Shown here: positions 8,674 through 17,769 of the stretch, piece after piece
Position numbering within the stretch: position 1 is the first letter of the stretch
How the letters are laid out: each line of letters begins with the position of its first letter
DNA from: JADFQT01 sp965216025
Lineage (GTDB): Bacteria > Chloroflexota > Dehalococcoidia > Lucifugimonadales > UBA3495
Direction: 5' to 3'
Assembly (NCBI GenBank): GCA_965216025.1
Contig: CBDCEX010000017.1
Location: 124,001 to 188,000, forward strand
DNA length: 64,000 bases
Program-made: the position numbers and the translations under genes
Notes under the pieces: generated by a model
Told to the model about the DNA's origin: nothing
What the model saw: only the letters and a program-made list of their open reading frames with translations
Databases searched by the model: none

Positions 8674-8985
8674 CTAATTGGCGCTGCCGTTGCCATCGCC
8701 GTTGAAGTCGTTGTCGGTGAAAACACCCGTTTCTCGCCCCTGAAACACATGGATGATCAGCTCTTCTCGAGAGATGCCCACTGCGTCCACCAGGTCTTCG
8801 TCAATGGCATCGATAATTTCTTGAATGCGCTCCTGGGTCAGGCTTTCATCCACCGCCAGGGTAACGTGGACGATATTGTAGGTGAAGTGGATGTCGATGC
8901 GGCCGACCGGCCGTTCCTCCTCCACAATGGTATAGGCCTCGGAGTATGGTGTCCGGACCTCACGTTCGAAGTCGAATTCCGCCAA
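8674..8985 (-). CDS. Conserved-looking small acidic protein of unknown function
   Basis: A 103-residue acidic protein with alternating strands and helices (VGRIDIHFTYNIVHVTLAV, then an amphipathic QERIQEIIDAIDEDLVD) and an Asn/Asp/Gly-rich C-terminus (NDFNGDGNGSAN). No signal peptide, membrane segment or catalytic motif is seen and the family is not recognised. It starts at ATG between proA and the amidohydrolase, same strand. The well-formed secondary structure pattern and operon position argue that it is real. Confidence 0.65.
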   Translation of the reverse strand: MAEFDFEREVRTPYSEAYTIVEEERPVGRIDIHFTYNIVHVTLAVDESLTQERIQEIIDAIDEDLVDAVGISREELIIHVFQGRETGVFTDNDFNGDGNGSAN

Positions 8986-9034
8986 CTCGATTTCCCTCTA
9001 ATCCTTAATCCGCTATTCCCGAACTATTCCCGAA

Positions 9035-10318
9035 CTATTCCCGGATCTGGCCGCTACCCCGAATGACCCACTTGTACGATGTCAATTCAGCCAGCCCCAT
9101 GGGTCCCCGGGCGTGAAACTTTTGAGTGCTGATGCCGACTTCCGCGCCCAAGCCGAATTGAGAGCCGTCGGTAAATCTGGTGCTGGCGTTAACGTAAACC
9201 GCCGCGGCATCCACCTCATCCAGAAACCGTTCCGCCGAGGGGGTGTCCTCGGTGACTATCGCCTCGGAGTGACCCGAGCCGTAGCTTTCGATGTGCTCCA
9301 GCGCTTCGTCCAAAGAGTCGACCACCTTAACTGCCGCGATTAAAGACAGGAACTCTCGGCCCCAGTCTTCTGGGCCGGCCGGCATTACCTTCAGGCCGTG
9401 ATCCGGCCCCAGCATGCTGATGGCGCGGTGGTCGCAACGCAGCTCCACTCCGGCCTGGCTCAGCTCCTCAGCGATGGCGGGAAGGCAGCTCGGCGCTATT
9501 TCCGCGTGGAGCAGCACTGTGTCCAGGGCGTTGCAAACGGTGGGGCGTTGCACCTTGGCGTTGAAGATAATTTTCCTGGCTTTGGTCAGGTCCGCCGTCC
9601 GGTCAACGTAGGTGTGGCAAACACCCACGCCGCCGGTAACCACCGGCATGGTGGCGTGTTCTCCCACAAAGTTGACCAGCCCGCTGCCGCCCCTGGGAAT
9701 CAGCAGGTTGATGTATTTCTTCATCCCCAGCATGGTGTCCACCAGGGCCCGGTCCGGGTTGTCCACGAACTGGACAGCATCAGGAGGGAGGCCGGCTTGG
9801 GTCAGGGATTGGTGAATCAAGGCAACCAGCGCGGTGTTGGATTCCAGACTTTCCTTGCCGCCCCGCAGCAAGCAAGCGTTGCCCGATTTTAGGCACAGGC
9901 TGGCTATATCTACCGTCACATTGGGACGGCTTTCGTAAATGCTGCCGATGACTCCCAGCGGTACCCGCCTCTTTTCCATGACCAGACCGTTGGGCCGGTT
10001 GGTTGTTTCGATAATTTGGCCCACCGGATCAGGCAGGGCGGCGACGTTACGGACCTCTTGAGCCGTACCGCTAAGGCGATCCGGCGTTAGCAGCAGGCGG
10101 TCCAGCAGGGCCGGGTCCATGCCGCTGGCTTTGGCTTGCTGGCAATCCCTATGGTTGGCTGCCCGGACGGCGGACTGGTCGCCCTCCAGGGCCTGGGCGA
10201 TGTTGATCAGCGCCTGGTTTCTGGCCTGGGTTGATTGACGGACCAGCTTCCGGGAGGCGACTTGGGCCGCCCTGCCCATTTCTATTAACTGCTGCTCACT
10301 GATGTCGGTGGTTGTCAT
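9035..10318 (-). CDS. proA: Gamma-glutamyl phosphate reductase ProA
   Basis: A 427-residue aldehyde-dehydrogenase-fold enzyme reducing gamma-glutamyl phosphate to glutamate semialdehyde in proline synthesis. Motifs: MEKRRVPLGVIGSIYESRPN, CLKSGNACLLRGGKE, the catalytic Cys in RPTVCNALDT, and YVNASTRFTDGSQFGLGAEVG. Length is standard. It is the third gene of a minus-strand unit after proB and a protease-like gene, with 16 bases to its predecessor. The last bases include the repeated CGAACTATTCC just before the next gene. Confidence 0.96.
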   Translation of the reverse strand: MTTTDISEQQLIEMGRAAQVASRKLVRQSTQARNQALINIAQALEGDQSAVRAANHRDCQQAKASGMDPALLDRLLLTPDRLSGTAQEVRNVAALPDPVGQIIETTNRPNGLVMEKRRVPLGVIGSIYESRPNVTVDIASLCLKSGNACLLRGGKESLESNTALVALIHQSLTQAGLPPDAVQFVDNPDRALVDTMLGMKKYINLLIPRGGSGLVNFVGEHATMPVVTGGVGVCHTYVDRTADLTKARKIIFNAKVQRPTVCNALDTVLLHAEIAPSCLPAIAEELSQAGVELRCDHRAISMLGPDHGLKVMPAGPEDWGREFLSLIAAVKVVDSLDEALEHIESYGSGHSEAIVTEDTPSAERFLDEVDAAAVYVNASTRFTDGSQFGLGAEVGISTQKFHARGPMGLAELTSYKWVIRGSGQIRE

Positions 10319-10334
10319 AGGCCTCCGCTGGCAT

Positions 10335-10733
10335 CTACGAAGAGTTTACAGGCAAGAGTTCCCAGGCAAGAGTTGACAGGGCCGCCGGGCCAAAGGGATG
10401 GGAAGGCTCCAGCGTCTCTTCCACTGGGTTGACCTCGAGGCCCAGGATTTCCAGCGCGGTCGCTCCCAAAAGCGGCATGGGCACATTCCTGACGGCGAGT
10501 ATAACGCTGCCCTCTTGACCCTCCAAGCTCAGGTAGGCAACCCCCATCGGCACTTCCTTGGTCCGTTGATCCGCCAAAAGGACTGTTGAAGTTAACGGCA
10601 AGTCAATTCCCAGAGTACTGGCTAGTTCCGGACTCAGAAACGTGCATAACGAACCAGTATCCACCAGGAATTCCACCTCATTCAGATCTGCCCGGTTGGC
10701 GCCAATTAGGGCATTTGCCTTGACCAGACCCAT
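10335..10733 (-). CDS. Retropepsin-like (clan AA) aspartic protease domain protein
   Basis: A 132-residue single-domain protein with the active-site motif FLVDTGSLCTFLSPELA (Asp-Thr-Gly-Ser), then strands TSTVLLADQ and the hydrophobic NVPMPLLGATALEILGL expected for the psi-loop and C-terminal strand of retropepsin folds. Such small proteins would act as homodimers. It sits tightly between proB (12 bases) and proA (16 bases), so it is almost certainly cotranscribed with proline synthesis. A target is unknown. Part of its C-terminal coding region has two copies of CAGGCAAGAGTT. Confidence 0.72.
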   Translation of the reverse strand: MGLVKANALIGANRADLNEVEFLVDTGSLCTFLSPELASTLGIDLPLTSTVLLADQRTKEVPMGVAYLSLEGQEGSVILAVRNVPMPLLGATALEILGLEVNPVEETLEPSHPFGPAALSTLAWELLPVNSS

Positions 10734-10745
10734 TTCTAAGATGTC

Positions 10746-11960
10746 CTACAGCAAGACCAGGTTGTTTCGATGCACGACTTCCTGGCCGTAAAAATAACCG
10801 AGCAGGTGTGGGATTCGGTCGGAGCGAAATCCCTTGATGGAGGAAATATCCGACGAGGCGTAGTTAGCGATACCGCAGGCGATGTGCTTGCCCTCCGGGT
10901 CAGTTATATAGAGGATGTCCCCTCTCTGAAATTCCCCCTTAACTCCCTTAACTCCGGCGGGCAGCAGGCTAACGTTGCGCTCCAGCAGGGCCTGAGCCGC
11001 TCCCGGATCTACCAGGATTTCTCCCCAGCCCGAATCCCTGACCCGGCTGAGCATCCATCTTTTGCGGGCTTCCAGCTTTTCCGCGGCGGGCTGAAACCGG
11101 GTTCCGATGGACTGGCCCTGGGCCGCCCGCAGCACCGCTCCTTTATCCCGGCCATCGCAGATGATCATGGGAATCCCGGAGGTCGTTACCAGGCGAGCCG
11201 CCTCGATTTTGGTAGGCATGCCCCCCCGGGCCCCGGGATTCAGGTGTTTGCCAGCCGCGGATTCTATCTCCGAGTTCACCTGCTCCACCAGAGGTATCAG
11301 AGTGGCATCCGGGTTGGTGCTGGGATCGGAGGTATAGAGACCGTCGATATCGGTAAGAATAACCAGCAGGTCCGCGTCCACCAGGGTGGCCACCAGGGCG
11401 GAAAGCCGGTCATTATCGCCGAAGACCTCGCCTATCTCATCCACCGCCACCACGTCGTTTTCATTTAAAATTGGGACCACCCCCAGTTCCAGCAGTCCCA
11501 GCAGGGTATTACGCACATTCAAGTACGACTGACGGTCGGACAGGTCGTTGATGGTCAGCAGAGTCTGGGCCACCTGAACCTGATGCTCCGCGAACAGCTG
11601 CTGGTACTGATGCATCAACCTACCCTGTCCCAGGGCAGCCAGCACCTGGCGGTTGAGGATATTCCTACCCTGGGGCGAGTTTTCGTCTTTGCCCAGGGCC
11701 TCCCGTCCGGCGGCGATGGCCCCCGAGCTGACCAGCAGGATTTCCACCGACATGGACCGGCGCAACTCGCTGATTTGGCCGGCCAAGTCCGCCATCACCC
11801 CCAGGTCGAGCTTGTCACCGTTGGCCCCACCGGTAAGAACACTGGTGCCGGCTTTGATCACTACCCGGCGATAGCGCGTTGGGTTGCCGCCGCCCGGCTG
11901 GGGGAATGACCGTTCAAGGCGGTTGTCCACACCGGAGGCGGGTTTGCTTGGCGATTTCAC
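10746..11960 (-). CDS. proB: Glutamate 5-kinase ProB with C-terminal PUA domain
   Basis: An amino-acid-kinase-fold enzyme (RYRRVVIKAGTSVLTGG, LLVSSGAIAAG, NENDVVAVDEIGEVFGDND, GGMPTKIEAARL) followed by a PUA domain (ILVDPGAAQALLE to the C-terminus). It phosphorylates glutamate, the first step of proline synthesis. The frame is open to a TTG at 12008, but the extended -10 at 12026-12031 would leave a very short leader. The GTG at 11960, with GAAGGA upstream, is preferred and gives 404 residues. Either start leaves an N-terminal extension of about 30 or more residues before the usual kinase start. Confidence 0.93.
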   Translation of the reverse strand: MKSPSKPASGVDNRLERSFPQPGGGNPTRYRRVVIKAGTSVLTGGANGDKLDLGVMADLAGQISELRRSMSVEILLVSSGAIAAGREALGKDENSPQGRNILNRQVLAALGQGRLMHQYQQLFAEHQVQVAQTLLTINDLSDRQSYLNVRNTLLGLLELGVVPILNENDVVAVDEIGEVFGDNDRLSALVATLVDADLLVILTDIDGLYTSDPSTNPDATLIPLVEQVNSEIESAAGKHLNPGARGGMPTKIEAARLVTTSGIPMIICDGRDKGAVLRAAQGQSIGTRFQPAAEKLEARKRWMLSRVRDSGWGEILVDPGAAQALLERNVSLLPAGVKGVKGEFQRGDILYITDPEGKHIACGIANYASSDISSIKGFRSDRIPHLLGYFYGQEVVHRNNLVLL

Positions 11961-12025
11961 GATACGATAGTGTCCTTCGGTCAAGTGAAACAGTGGAGAC
12001 GGCGGCAAGTTTTCGGATTGCGTTC

Positions 12026-12031
12026 ATTATA
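12026..12031 (-). promoter_or_regulatory. Extended -10 promoter element for the proB run
   Basis: On the minus strand the hexamer is TATAAT preceded by TGC, an extended -10. No good -35 is visible. Its predicted start near 12019 fits a proB start at 11960 better than at 12008. Confidence 0.5.
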
Positions 12032-12114
12032 GCATGACGCTATTTAGAACCGGACCCGCCCCTAGCCGTTAAAGCTTCATCCGGAGAGTGCCCCATTAGC
12101 GGACGCGCAGATGC

Positions 12115-12143
12115 TTGTCCTGGCGAGAGGGAGCTAATAGAAT
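12115..12143 (+). promoter_or_regulatory. Sigma70-type promoter for mfd
   Basis: TTGTCC at 12115-12120, 17-base spacer, TAGAAT at 12138-12143. The predicted transcript start is near 12150, which leaves a leader of about 100 bases before mfd. Confidence 0.55.
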
Positions 12144-12167
12144 AGATGTCTATCCGGGATCTTGCCA

Positions 12168-12205
12168 GGGGCTGGTGTCGTCACCAGCCCCCACAGCTGT
12201 TGTGG
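12168..12205 (+). promoter_or_regulatory. Tandem hairpins in the mfd 5' leader
   Basis: GGGGCTGGTG (12168-12177), loop TCGT, CACCAGCCCC (12182-12191) form a perfect 10-bp stem. CCACA/TGTGG with loop GCTGT (12191-12205) forms a second stem directly after it. Both lie between the predicted promoter and the mfd ATG. No U-tract follows the first stem; a five-T run comes about 10 bases after the second. Confidence 0.5.
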
Positions 12206-12251
12206 TCCCGCAATTTTTGCTAAATCTTAAATCGTGTAGGCGCTTTTGCCC

Positions 12252-15200
12252 ATGTCCCTTAATGGCGTTCTGGAGCTTGTAAAGAAGCACCCCGAATTTC
12301 GCCGTCATCTGGCCCAGGTGGAGGCAACCGACGCACCGGCGACAATAGCCCTTAGAGCCGGTACCAAGTCTGCCTATTTGGCGGCGCTCTGGAAAGAGCG
12401 ACAGCTGCCCATGCTCGTCTTGACACCGCGTCCGGAGGAATCCCGTCGCATACATGACCAGCTGGTTACCTACTTGGGAGAAGGGGAGCCGGTATATCTC
12501 TTGCCCGAGCCCGAGGTTTTGCCCTTCGAGCGGCTGGCTGTTGACGCTCGAACCAGCAACCAGCGACTGGCGGCCCTGGCCGCTCTGGCCAGAAGCCCAA
12601 GGTTGGGCCGGCCGGCGGAGGACGGCGCCAAGCCATCGCTGCCCCCGTTGCCCCCATTGGTAATTGCTTCTATCGGCGCTGCCCTGCGTCGCACCTTGCC
12701 GCCGCAGGTTGTGGCTGGCTCAACCCTGGTCGAGGAAGAATTCCCGATTCTGAGGGTGGGCGGACGCATTGGACGGGTGGATGATTTACTGGCGCGCTGG
12801 GTGAAGTTGGGCTACCGCCATGAGCCTTTGGTGGAAACCCCCGGCACCTTCAGCCAAAGAGGCGGGATTATAGACGTTTATCCGCCCCACACCGAACACC
12901 CCTTGCGTGTAGAGCTATGGGACGATGAAGTTGACACGATCCGCTGGTTCGACCCATATACCCAGCGCTCCATTGGGCCGGCGGAGGCGGTGGATATAAT
13001 CCCAGCGCGAGAACAGCTGCCGGGTCTGCTGGAGCGTCCCGAGATCGACCGGCGCATCGGGGAGCTTGACTACACCGGATGCAGCCAGGCGCTCCGCGAC
13101 CGAGTGGAGGATGAGCTGGTCACTCTGTTCTCCAATCCGGACTTGGAGCTGCTGCACTTTTACAATGGCCTGCTCAATCAATCCAGTTTACTGGATTACC
13201 TCCCTTATCCGGGAATTCTGGTTCTGGACCGGCCGGGGCAGATAGAAGATGAGGCTCAGGAGCAGGAGGAGAAGTACGCGCGCATGAGGTTCAGCCGGGA
13301 GGAGCGGTCTGAGCTCCCCGGTAACTTCCCTTCTCCCTACTTGTCCTGGCAGGAGTTCGCAGCCCAGTTGCGGGCTCGAGCGCCGGACCAGGTTTTGTTG
13401 CAGAGCCACCTCCAGGCCGAATTTAAAGACGGCGAGGCCCCGACAATGGAGGGCGATCCCATCTTTCAACCGGCCACCCACTACTACGGACAACTGGAGC
13501 AGTTTAGCAGCGATGTCCGGCGGCACCAGCGTCAGGGTGACGCCGTGGTGGTGGTCAGCCAGCACGCCCAAGGCCGCCTCACCGAGATTCTGGAACAGTC
13601 GGAAGTGGGAGTTGCCTCCTCGGAGGGGATCGCTAGGGGCGAACCTCCCGAGAGCGGCCGAGTATACCTGGTGCCTGGTGGTTTGCGAGAAGGATGGACC
13701 ATCACTGGGATCCCAGATGCTGCCGGGAAGGTTGGGGCTGGCTCCCTGGCTCGCAATTTAATACTGCTCACCGACGCGGAGCTGTTCGGCACCTCCAAAG
13801 AGCGAGGCTATCGGCCCCAACGGAGTCAGAGAGAGCTGGGCCGGGAAGTGGTTCTTTCCGAGCTCGTACCGGGCAGCTATGTGGTCCACGTGGATCATGG
13901 TGTCGCCCGCTTCACCGGGACCACCCAGATGTCGGAGAACGGCGAGGACAAAGAGTACCTGGTTCTGGAGTACGCGGATAACGACAAGCTCTATGTGCCG
14001 ACCGACCATTTGGACCGGGTGGGAGCCTACTTGGGGTCCCTGGACCACCAGCCCCCCAATCTGACCCGGTTGGGCACCGCCGAATGGGCCCGGATCAAAG
14101 AGCGAGTGAAGGGCGCCACCAAGGAGTTGGCTCAGGAGTTGCTTCAGCTATACGCCGCGCGGGAATTGGCCCAGGGGCACGAATTCTCAGCAGATACGGC
14201 CTGGCAAAGAGAGCTGGAGGATTCCTTCCCTTTCCTGGAGACTCCGGACCAGACCCAGGCGATAAATGACACAAAGGCGGACATGGAGCAAGCCAAGCCC
14301 ATGGACCGTCTTATCTGCGGCGACGTGGGGTACGGGAAAACCGAGGTGGCTTTGCGGGCCGCCTTCAAGACGGTTTCGGAAGGAATGCAGGTGGGAATGC
14401 TGGTGCCCACCACGGTGCTGGCCCAGCAGCATTACGCCACTTTTAGCGAGCGGTTAGCGGCCTTTCCCATTAGCGTGGAGGTCTTGAGCCGTTTTCGTAC
14501 GCCGCAGGAACAGAAGGAGGTGGTGTCCGGCCTGGAACATGGCAATGTGGACATAGTAATCGGTACCCATCGTCTGCTCCAGAAAGACGTCAGCTTCAAG
14601 AACCTCGGCCTGGTGGTAGTCGATGAGGAGCAGCGCTTCGGCGTGGGGCACAAGGAGCGGCTCAAGCAGCTGCGTCGGGAGGTCGATGTGCTGACCCTGA
14701 GCGCCACGCCCATTCCCCGCACGCTGCACATGGCGCTGTCAGGCATCCGAGACATGAGTGTGATGCACACTCCTCCCGAAGCCAGGCTGCCGGTCAAGAC
14801 CTTCGTATCGGAATACAGCGAGGACATCATCAGGGAGGCCATTTTGCGGGAGCTGGAGCGGGATGGCCAGGTCTTCTTTCTCCATAATCGAGTCAAGACC
14901 ATCGGCCAAACCGCCGCCGACCTGGCCGAATTGGTCCCCCAGGCTAGGTTCCTGATTGGGCACGGCCAGATGCCCGAGGCGGAGCTGGAGGAAGTGATGG
15001 TGGCCTTCGGCAAGGGTGAGGCCGATGTCCTGGTTTGCACCACTATCATTGAGTCCGGATTGGATATGCCCAATGTCAACACCCTTATTCTGGACCGGGC
15101 CGATCGATTCGGACTGTCCCAACTCTATCAGCTTCGCGGGCGCGTCGGCCGGGGAGAACATCGAGCCTACGCCTACCTCATGGTGCCTCGGGGTCGCCGC

Positions 15201-15896
15201 ATTACCTCCGCCGCCGAACAGAGGATCGAGGCCATATTGGAGGCCTCCGACCTGGGATCCGGGTTCCGCATCGCCATGCGGGACATGGAGATTCGCGGGG
15301 CGGGCAACCTGTTGGGCGCGGCCCAGAGTGGACAGATTTACGCCGTGGGCATGGAGCTATACGGCCAGCTGCTGCAGGAGGCGGTCAAGGAGTTGATGGC
15401 CGAGCAAGGGCAGCAATCCGAACCCGCTTCAGCCAGCGCCCCAGAGCTGCCCCGAGTCGACCTGCCCCTATTGGCCAGTATCCCCGAGGATTACGTGGAG
15501 CACATGCCCACTCGGATGGCCCTTTACCAGAAGCTGGCCAAGGTCAAGAATCGGGACCAGGTGTCCGAAATTCGAGAGGAGATGCAGGACCGATTCGGCA
15601 CGCCACCGGAGAGGGTAGAAAACCTGCTCAAGCTGATGGACCTGCGGGCTCTGGCGGCTCAGGTTGGCGCCAACTCGGTGGTTCATGCCAACAACGCGAT
15701 AACCCTGAACTTCAGAGACCCAATTGCCAGCGCGCGCACTCCCCTGCAGCGGGCATTGGGACCGTCGGCAAAGGTGGGCAACCAGCAATTGCAAGTGCCC
15801 CTTCGCGGCCTGGGGGAGCAGTGGCTCTCCCGATTTACCCTCATCTTGGAGCGATTGAAAGTATTTCAAGAAAGGCTTAATAGCCTGGCCGGTTAA
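12252..15896 (+). CDS. mfd: Transcription-repair coupling factor Mfd
   Basis: A 1214-residue Mfd with all expected parts: an N-terminal UvrB-homology module (KSAYLAALWKERQLPMLVLTP onward), a CarD/RID domain (GSYVVHVDHGVARFTG, YVPTDHLDRVGAY), the RecG-like translocase with Walker A GDVGYGKTEVALRAAF, DEEQRFGV, SATPIPRTLH, RGRVGRGEHRAYAYL, and a C-terminal D7 domain (DYVEHMPTRMALYQKLA). It removes stalled RNA polymerase and recruits UvrA. A TTG two codons upstream is open, but the ATG at 12252 is chosen. It is the only gene of its unit; the DUF3179 gene after it is convergent. Confidence 0.97.
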   Translation: MSLNGVLELVKKHPEFRRHLAQVEATDAPATIALRAGTKSAYLAALWKERQLPMLVLTPRPEESRRIHDQLVTYLGEGEPVYLLPEPEVLPFERLAVDARTSNQRLAALAALARSPRLGRPAEDGAKPSLPPLPPLVIASIGAALRRTLPPQVVAGSTLVEEEFPILRVGGRIGRVDDLLARWVKLGYRHEPLVETPGTFSQRGGIIDVYPPHTEHPLRVELWDDEVDTIRWFDPYTQRSIGPAEAVDIIPAREQLPGLLERPEIDRRIGELDYTGCSQALRDRVEDELVTLFSNPDLELLHFYNGLLNQSSLLDYLPYPGILVLDRPGQIEDEAQEQEEKYARMRFSREERSELPGNFPSPYLSWQEFAAQLRARAPDQVLLQSHLQAEFKDGEAPTMEGDPIFQPATHYYGQLEQFSSDVRRHQRQGDAVVVVSQHAQGRLTEILEQSEVGVASSEGIARGEPPESGRVYLVPGGLREGWTITGIPDAAGKVGAGSLARNLILLTDAELFGTSKERGYRPQRSQRELGREVVLSELVPGSYVVHVDHGVARFTGTTQMSENGEDKEYLVLEYADNDKLYVPTDHLDRVGAYLGSLDHQPPNLTRLGTAEWARIKERVKGATKELAQELLQLYAARELAQGHEFSADTAWQRELEDSFPFLETPDQTQAINDTKADMEQAKPMDRLICGDVGYGKTEVALRAAFKTVSEGMQVGMLVPTTVLAQQHYATFSERLAAFPISVEVLSRFRTPQEQKEVVSGLEHGNVDIVIGTHRLLQKDVSFKNLGLVVVDEEQRFGVGHKERLKQLRREVDVLTLSATPIPRTLHMALSGIRDMSVMHTPPEARLPVKTFVSEYSEDIIREAILRELERDGQVFFLHNRVKTIGQTAADLAELVPQARFLIGHGQMPEAELEEVMVAFGKGEADVLVCTTIIESGLDMPNVNTLILDRADRFGLSQLYQLRGRVGRGEHRAYAYLMVPRGRRITSAAEQRIEAILEASDLGSGFRIAMRDMEIRGAGNLLGAAQSGQIYAVGMELYGQLLQEAVKELMAEQGQQSEPASASAPELPRVDLPLLASIPEDYVEHMPTRMALYQKLAKVKNRDQVSEIREEMQDRFGTPPERVENLLKLMDLRALAAQVGANSVVHANNAITLNFRDPIASARTPLQRALGPSAKVGNQQLQVPLRGLGEQWLSRFTLILERLKVFQERLNSLAG

Positions 15897-15937
15897 TGAG
15901 TCTTGACCAGATTACCAAGCTCGGGAGTTCCAAATCC

Positions 15938-16016
15938 ACCTATATCCCCCTTTGCAAAGGGGGACTGCCCTCTGCATTAACTTCGTCGTTCCGGCGAAAG
16001 CCGGAACCCAGAGCGC
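15938..16016. repeat. Dispersed palindromic repeats in the mfd/DUF3179 convergent gap
   Basis: Two palindromes in tandem: CCCCCTTTGCAAAGGGGG, and TTCCGGCGAAAGCCGGAA. The first plus its flank (CCAAATCCACCTATATCC) recurs in inverted form near 34.46 kb; the second belongs to the same family as repeats at 25.4 and 45.35 kb. The first palindrome may also serve as a bidirectional terminator. Confidence 0.6.
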
Positions 16017-16060
16017 CGGACCCGCAAAGCCCCATTCGAAAACTCCTAGCCGTCCCGCCT

Positions 16061-17308
16061 CTAGCCGCCCGCTCCCTGGTAGATCAGCGTGTCCGGCTTG
16101 AAGGCTGCCCAGGCGAACCACAGATGGTTGGCGTGAATGATGGCTGTCAGCTGCTGGCCGGCGGAAGGTCCCTCGATAGCCTGACCCAGTAGAGACCAGG
16201 TGCTGCCGGTCTCATTATCGACGAACTTGTCCCCTTCCGCCCGAAAAGTCAGCTTTTGACCGTCCAGCTCCGGTTCGAAGATGCCGGTAGCCCCGACCTT
16301 CCGGGAATCGCCAATTAGAAGTTGGTCCAAGGCCGAGCGGGTGCCCGGCTTGAAGAAGATCACCAGGTCCTGGCCCGCCACCGTATAGTTGACCACCCTC
16401 TCTTCGTTCAGAGTAGTGAAGGGAAAGGCGGCGTCCACCTCGCCAATATTCACCGCGGCGACCCGCTCCTTGGGGAGCAGGCGGCCGTCCAAGTCCCCGT
16501 CGAACAAGAAGGGAGGGCTGTCGGCCCGGTCGTAGCCTACGTAGGGGTTTTCCCCGTAGAGCCGGCCAGTGTCGGTGGGGCGAGAAAGCACCTGGCCGTC
16601 CGGATAGGTGGCCTTGAAGTCTTCCCAGGCGATTATAGATGAGGGCAGGAAAGTAAGCCGCTTTCCGGTTAATTCTCCCACGATCGCTTCCCCCGTCAAC
16701 TGTTGCCACCAGGTTTCGGTTTGCCGGTCCCACATGATGAGGTCGCTGTTCCGCAGGTTACCGGAGGTGCCAAAGTCGTGGACCAAGCCATCGAGCCTAC
16801 GGGCGAAGGTAATGGCCGAATTGCACAGCGGGCAGAAAGTGACCGACACGGGCACTCCACCCACCTGGTCATTAACTATCTCATGCCAGATCAATATTTG
16901 GAGGGGATAGGCTCGGGCATCTCCGCCTATTCCCAGGGCGATTACCGGCTCCTTGCTGTTCAGCCACTCGGCGGCGGCATCTACAGTAGTGAAAAAAGGC
17001 TGGTCGATAGGAGGGATCCCGTCCCGAGGGACGCCTCCGGAAAAGATCTCGCTAAATTCCACGCTGCTCTTGGTGAAGTCGGTCTTCCAGCCTAAGGGAG
17101 AAATCCTGGCCGCGCGAAGTTGCTTCCGTATGGCTTCCTCTTCGATGGTCAAAGTCGGTTTGGGGGCAGCGGTTGGCGCAGCAGAGTTGTTAGCGTCCTT
17201 CGGGACGGCCGCACCGGGCAAGGGAGCGGCAGCGGTTCCGCAGGCTAGCAGTAGTCCCAACCCCAGTATCAGCGCTAGACGAAGTCCGGGGAAAAATCGG
17301 GCAAACAA
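16061..17308 (-). CDS. DUF3179 domain-containing lipoprotein
   Basis: A 415-residue protein with an N-terminal hydrophobic signal and lipobox (LGLGLLLACG), so it is probably a lipoprotein. A low-complexity Ala/Pro linker follows, then a DUF3179 domain: DGIPPIDQPFF, PLQILIWHEIVND, VTFCPLCNSAI with two Cys, FGTSGNLRNSDLIMWDR, ETWWQQLTGEAIVG. DUF3179 function is unknown; the conserved FCPLCNSA motif suggests a metal or redox site. The start is TTG at 17308. It is convergent with mfd across about 160 bases. Confidence 0.85.
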   Translation of the reverse strand: MFARFFPGLRLALILGLGLLLACGTAAAPLPGAAVPKDANNSAAPTAAPKPTLTIEEEAIRKQLRAARISPLGWKTDFTKSSVEFSEIFSGGVPRDGIPPIDQPFFTTVDAAAEWLNSKEPVIALGIGGDARAYPLQILIWHEIVNDQVGGVPVSVTFCPLCNSAITFARRLDGLVHDFGTSGNLRNSDLIMWDRQTETWWQQLTGEAIVGELTGKRLTFLPSSIIAWEDFKATYPDGQVLSRPTDTGRLYGENPYVGYDRADSPPFLFDGDLDGRLLPKERVAAVNIGEVDAAFPFTTLNEERVVNYTVAGQDLVIFFKPGTRSALDQLLIGDSRKVGATGIFEPELDGQKLTFRAEGDKFVDNETGSTWSLLGQAIEGPSAGQQLTAIIHANHLWFAWAAFKPDTLIYQGAGG

Positions 17309-17400
17309 CAGGTCTACCCCCAGGCCCCTTGGCCTCGAGTTCGGGTCTCAAGTTTAGGAAATGGTTCATCAATTCATATGATGACTAAATTGGTCAGCGG

Positions 17401-17769
17401 ATGCAGTCTTCATTATCGGCTGCTCCCGAGGGGTTGCCAGGAAGCGGGATGTCCAGCGGGTGTGGGGGCCGAATTGGCGCCCCAACCGGCCCAAGCCGGG
17501 AGCTGGGGATCGATGTCGGCCAGTTTAATAATTTGGGTGGTCGTAGGGACGCGCAGAAACTCCTGAAGGAGCTGGCCATTACCTACCCGGCCGGGTTCAC
17601 TGGTGATCGCAGTGTGATGAGGGAGTATGAGGTCATATCCATGACTACCACTGTGTTTATCAATTCCAAGGGAGAGGTCTTCCATATTTGGTCGAAAGTA
17701 ATCGCACGAGATATTCTGGTCACTTTGACGGACTCCATGGCCAACGCCGAGACCCGCTCCACGTCCTAG
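17401..17769 (+). pseudogene. Remnant of a TlpA/ResA-like thioredoxin-fold protein
   Basis: Residues about 37-122 of this frame match the C-terminal half of TlpA-type redoxins: IDVGQFNNLGGRRDAQKLL, LAITYPAGFTGD, REYEVISMTTTVFINSKGEV. The N-terminal half that should carry the CxxC active site and a membrane anchor is absent; the first 36 residues look like noise. The usual cis-Pro of MPTTVF is Thr here (SMTTTVF). A decayed gene is the best reading; no frameshifted upstream piece with CxxC was found in about 100 bases. Confidence 0.6.

Noticed and set aside
12150..12251. The mfd leader as a T-box or known riboswitch
   Set aside because: The T-box sequence (AGGGTGGNACCGCG type) is absent and no known riboswitch core was recognised.
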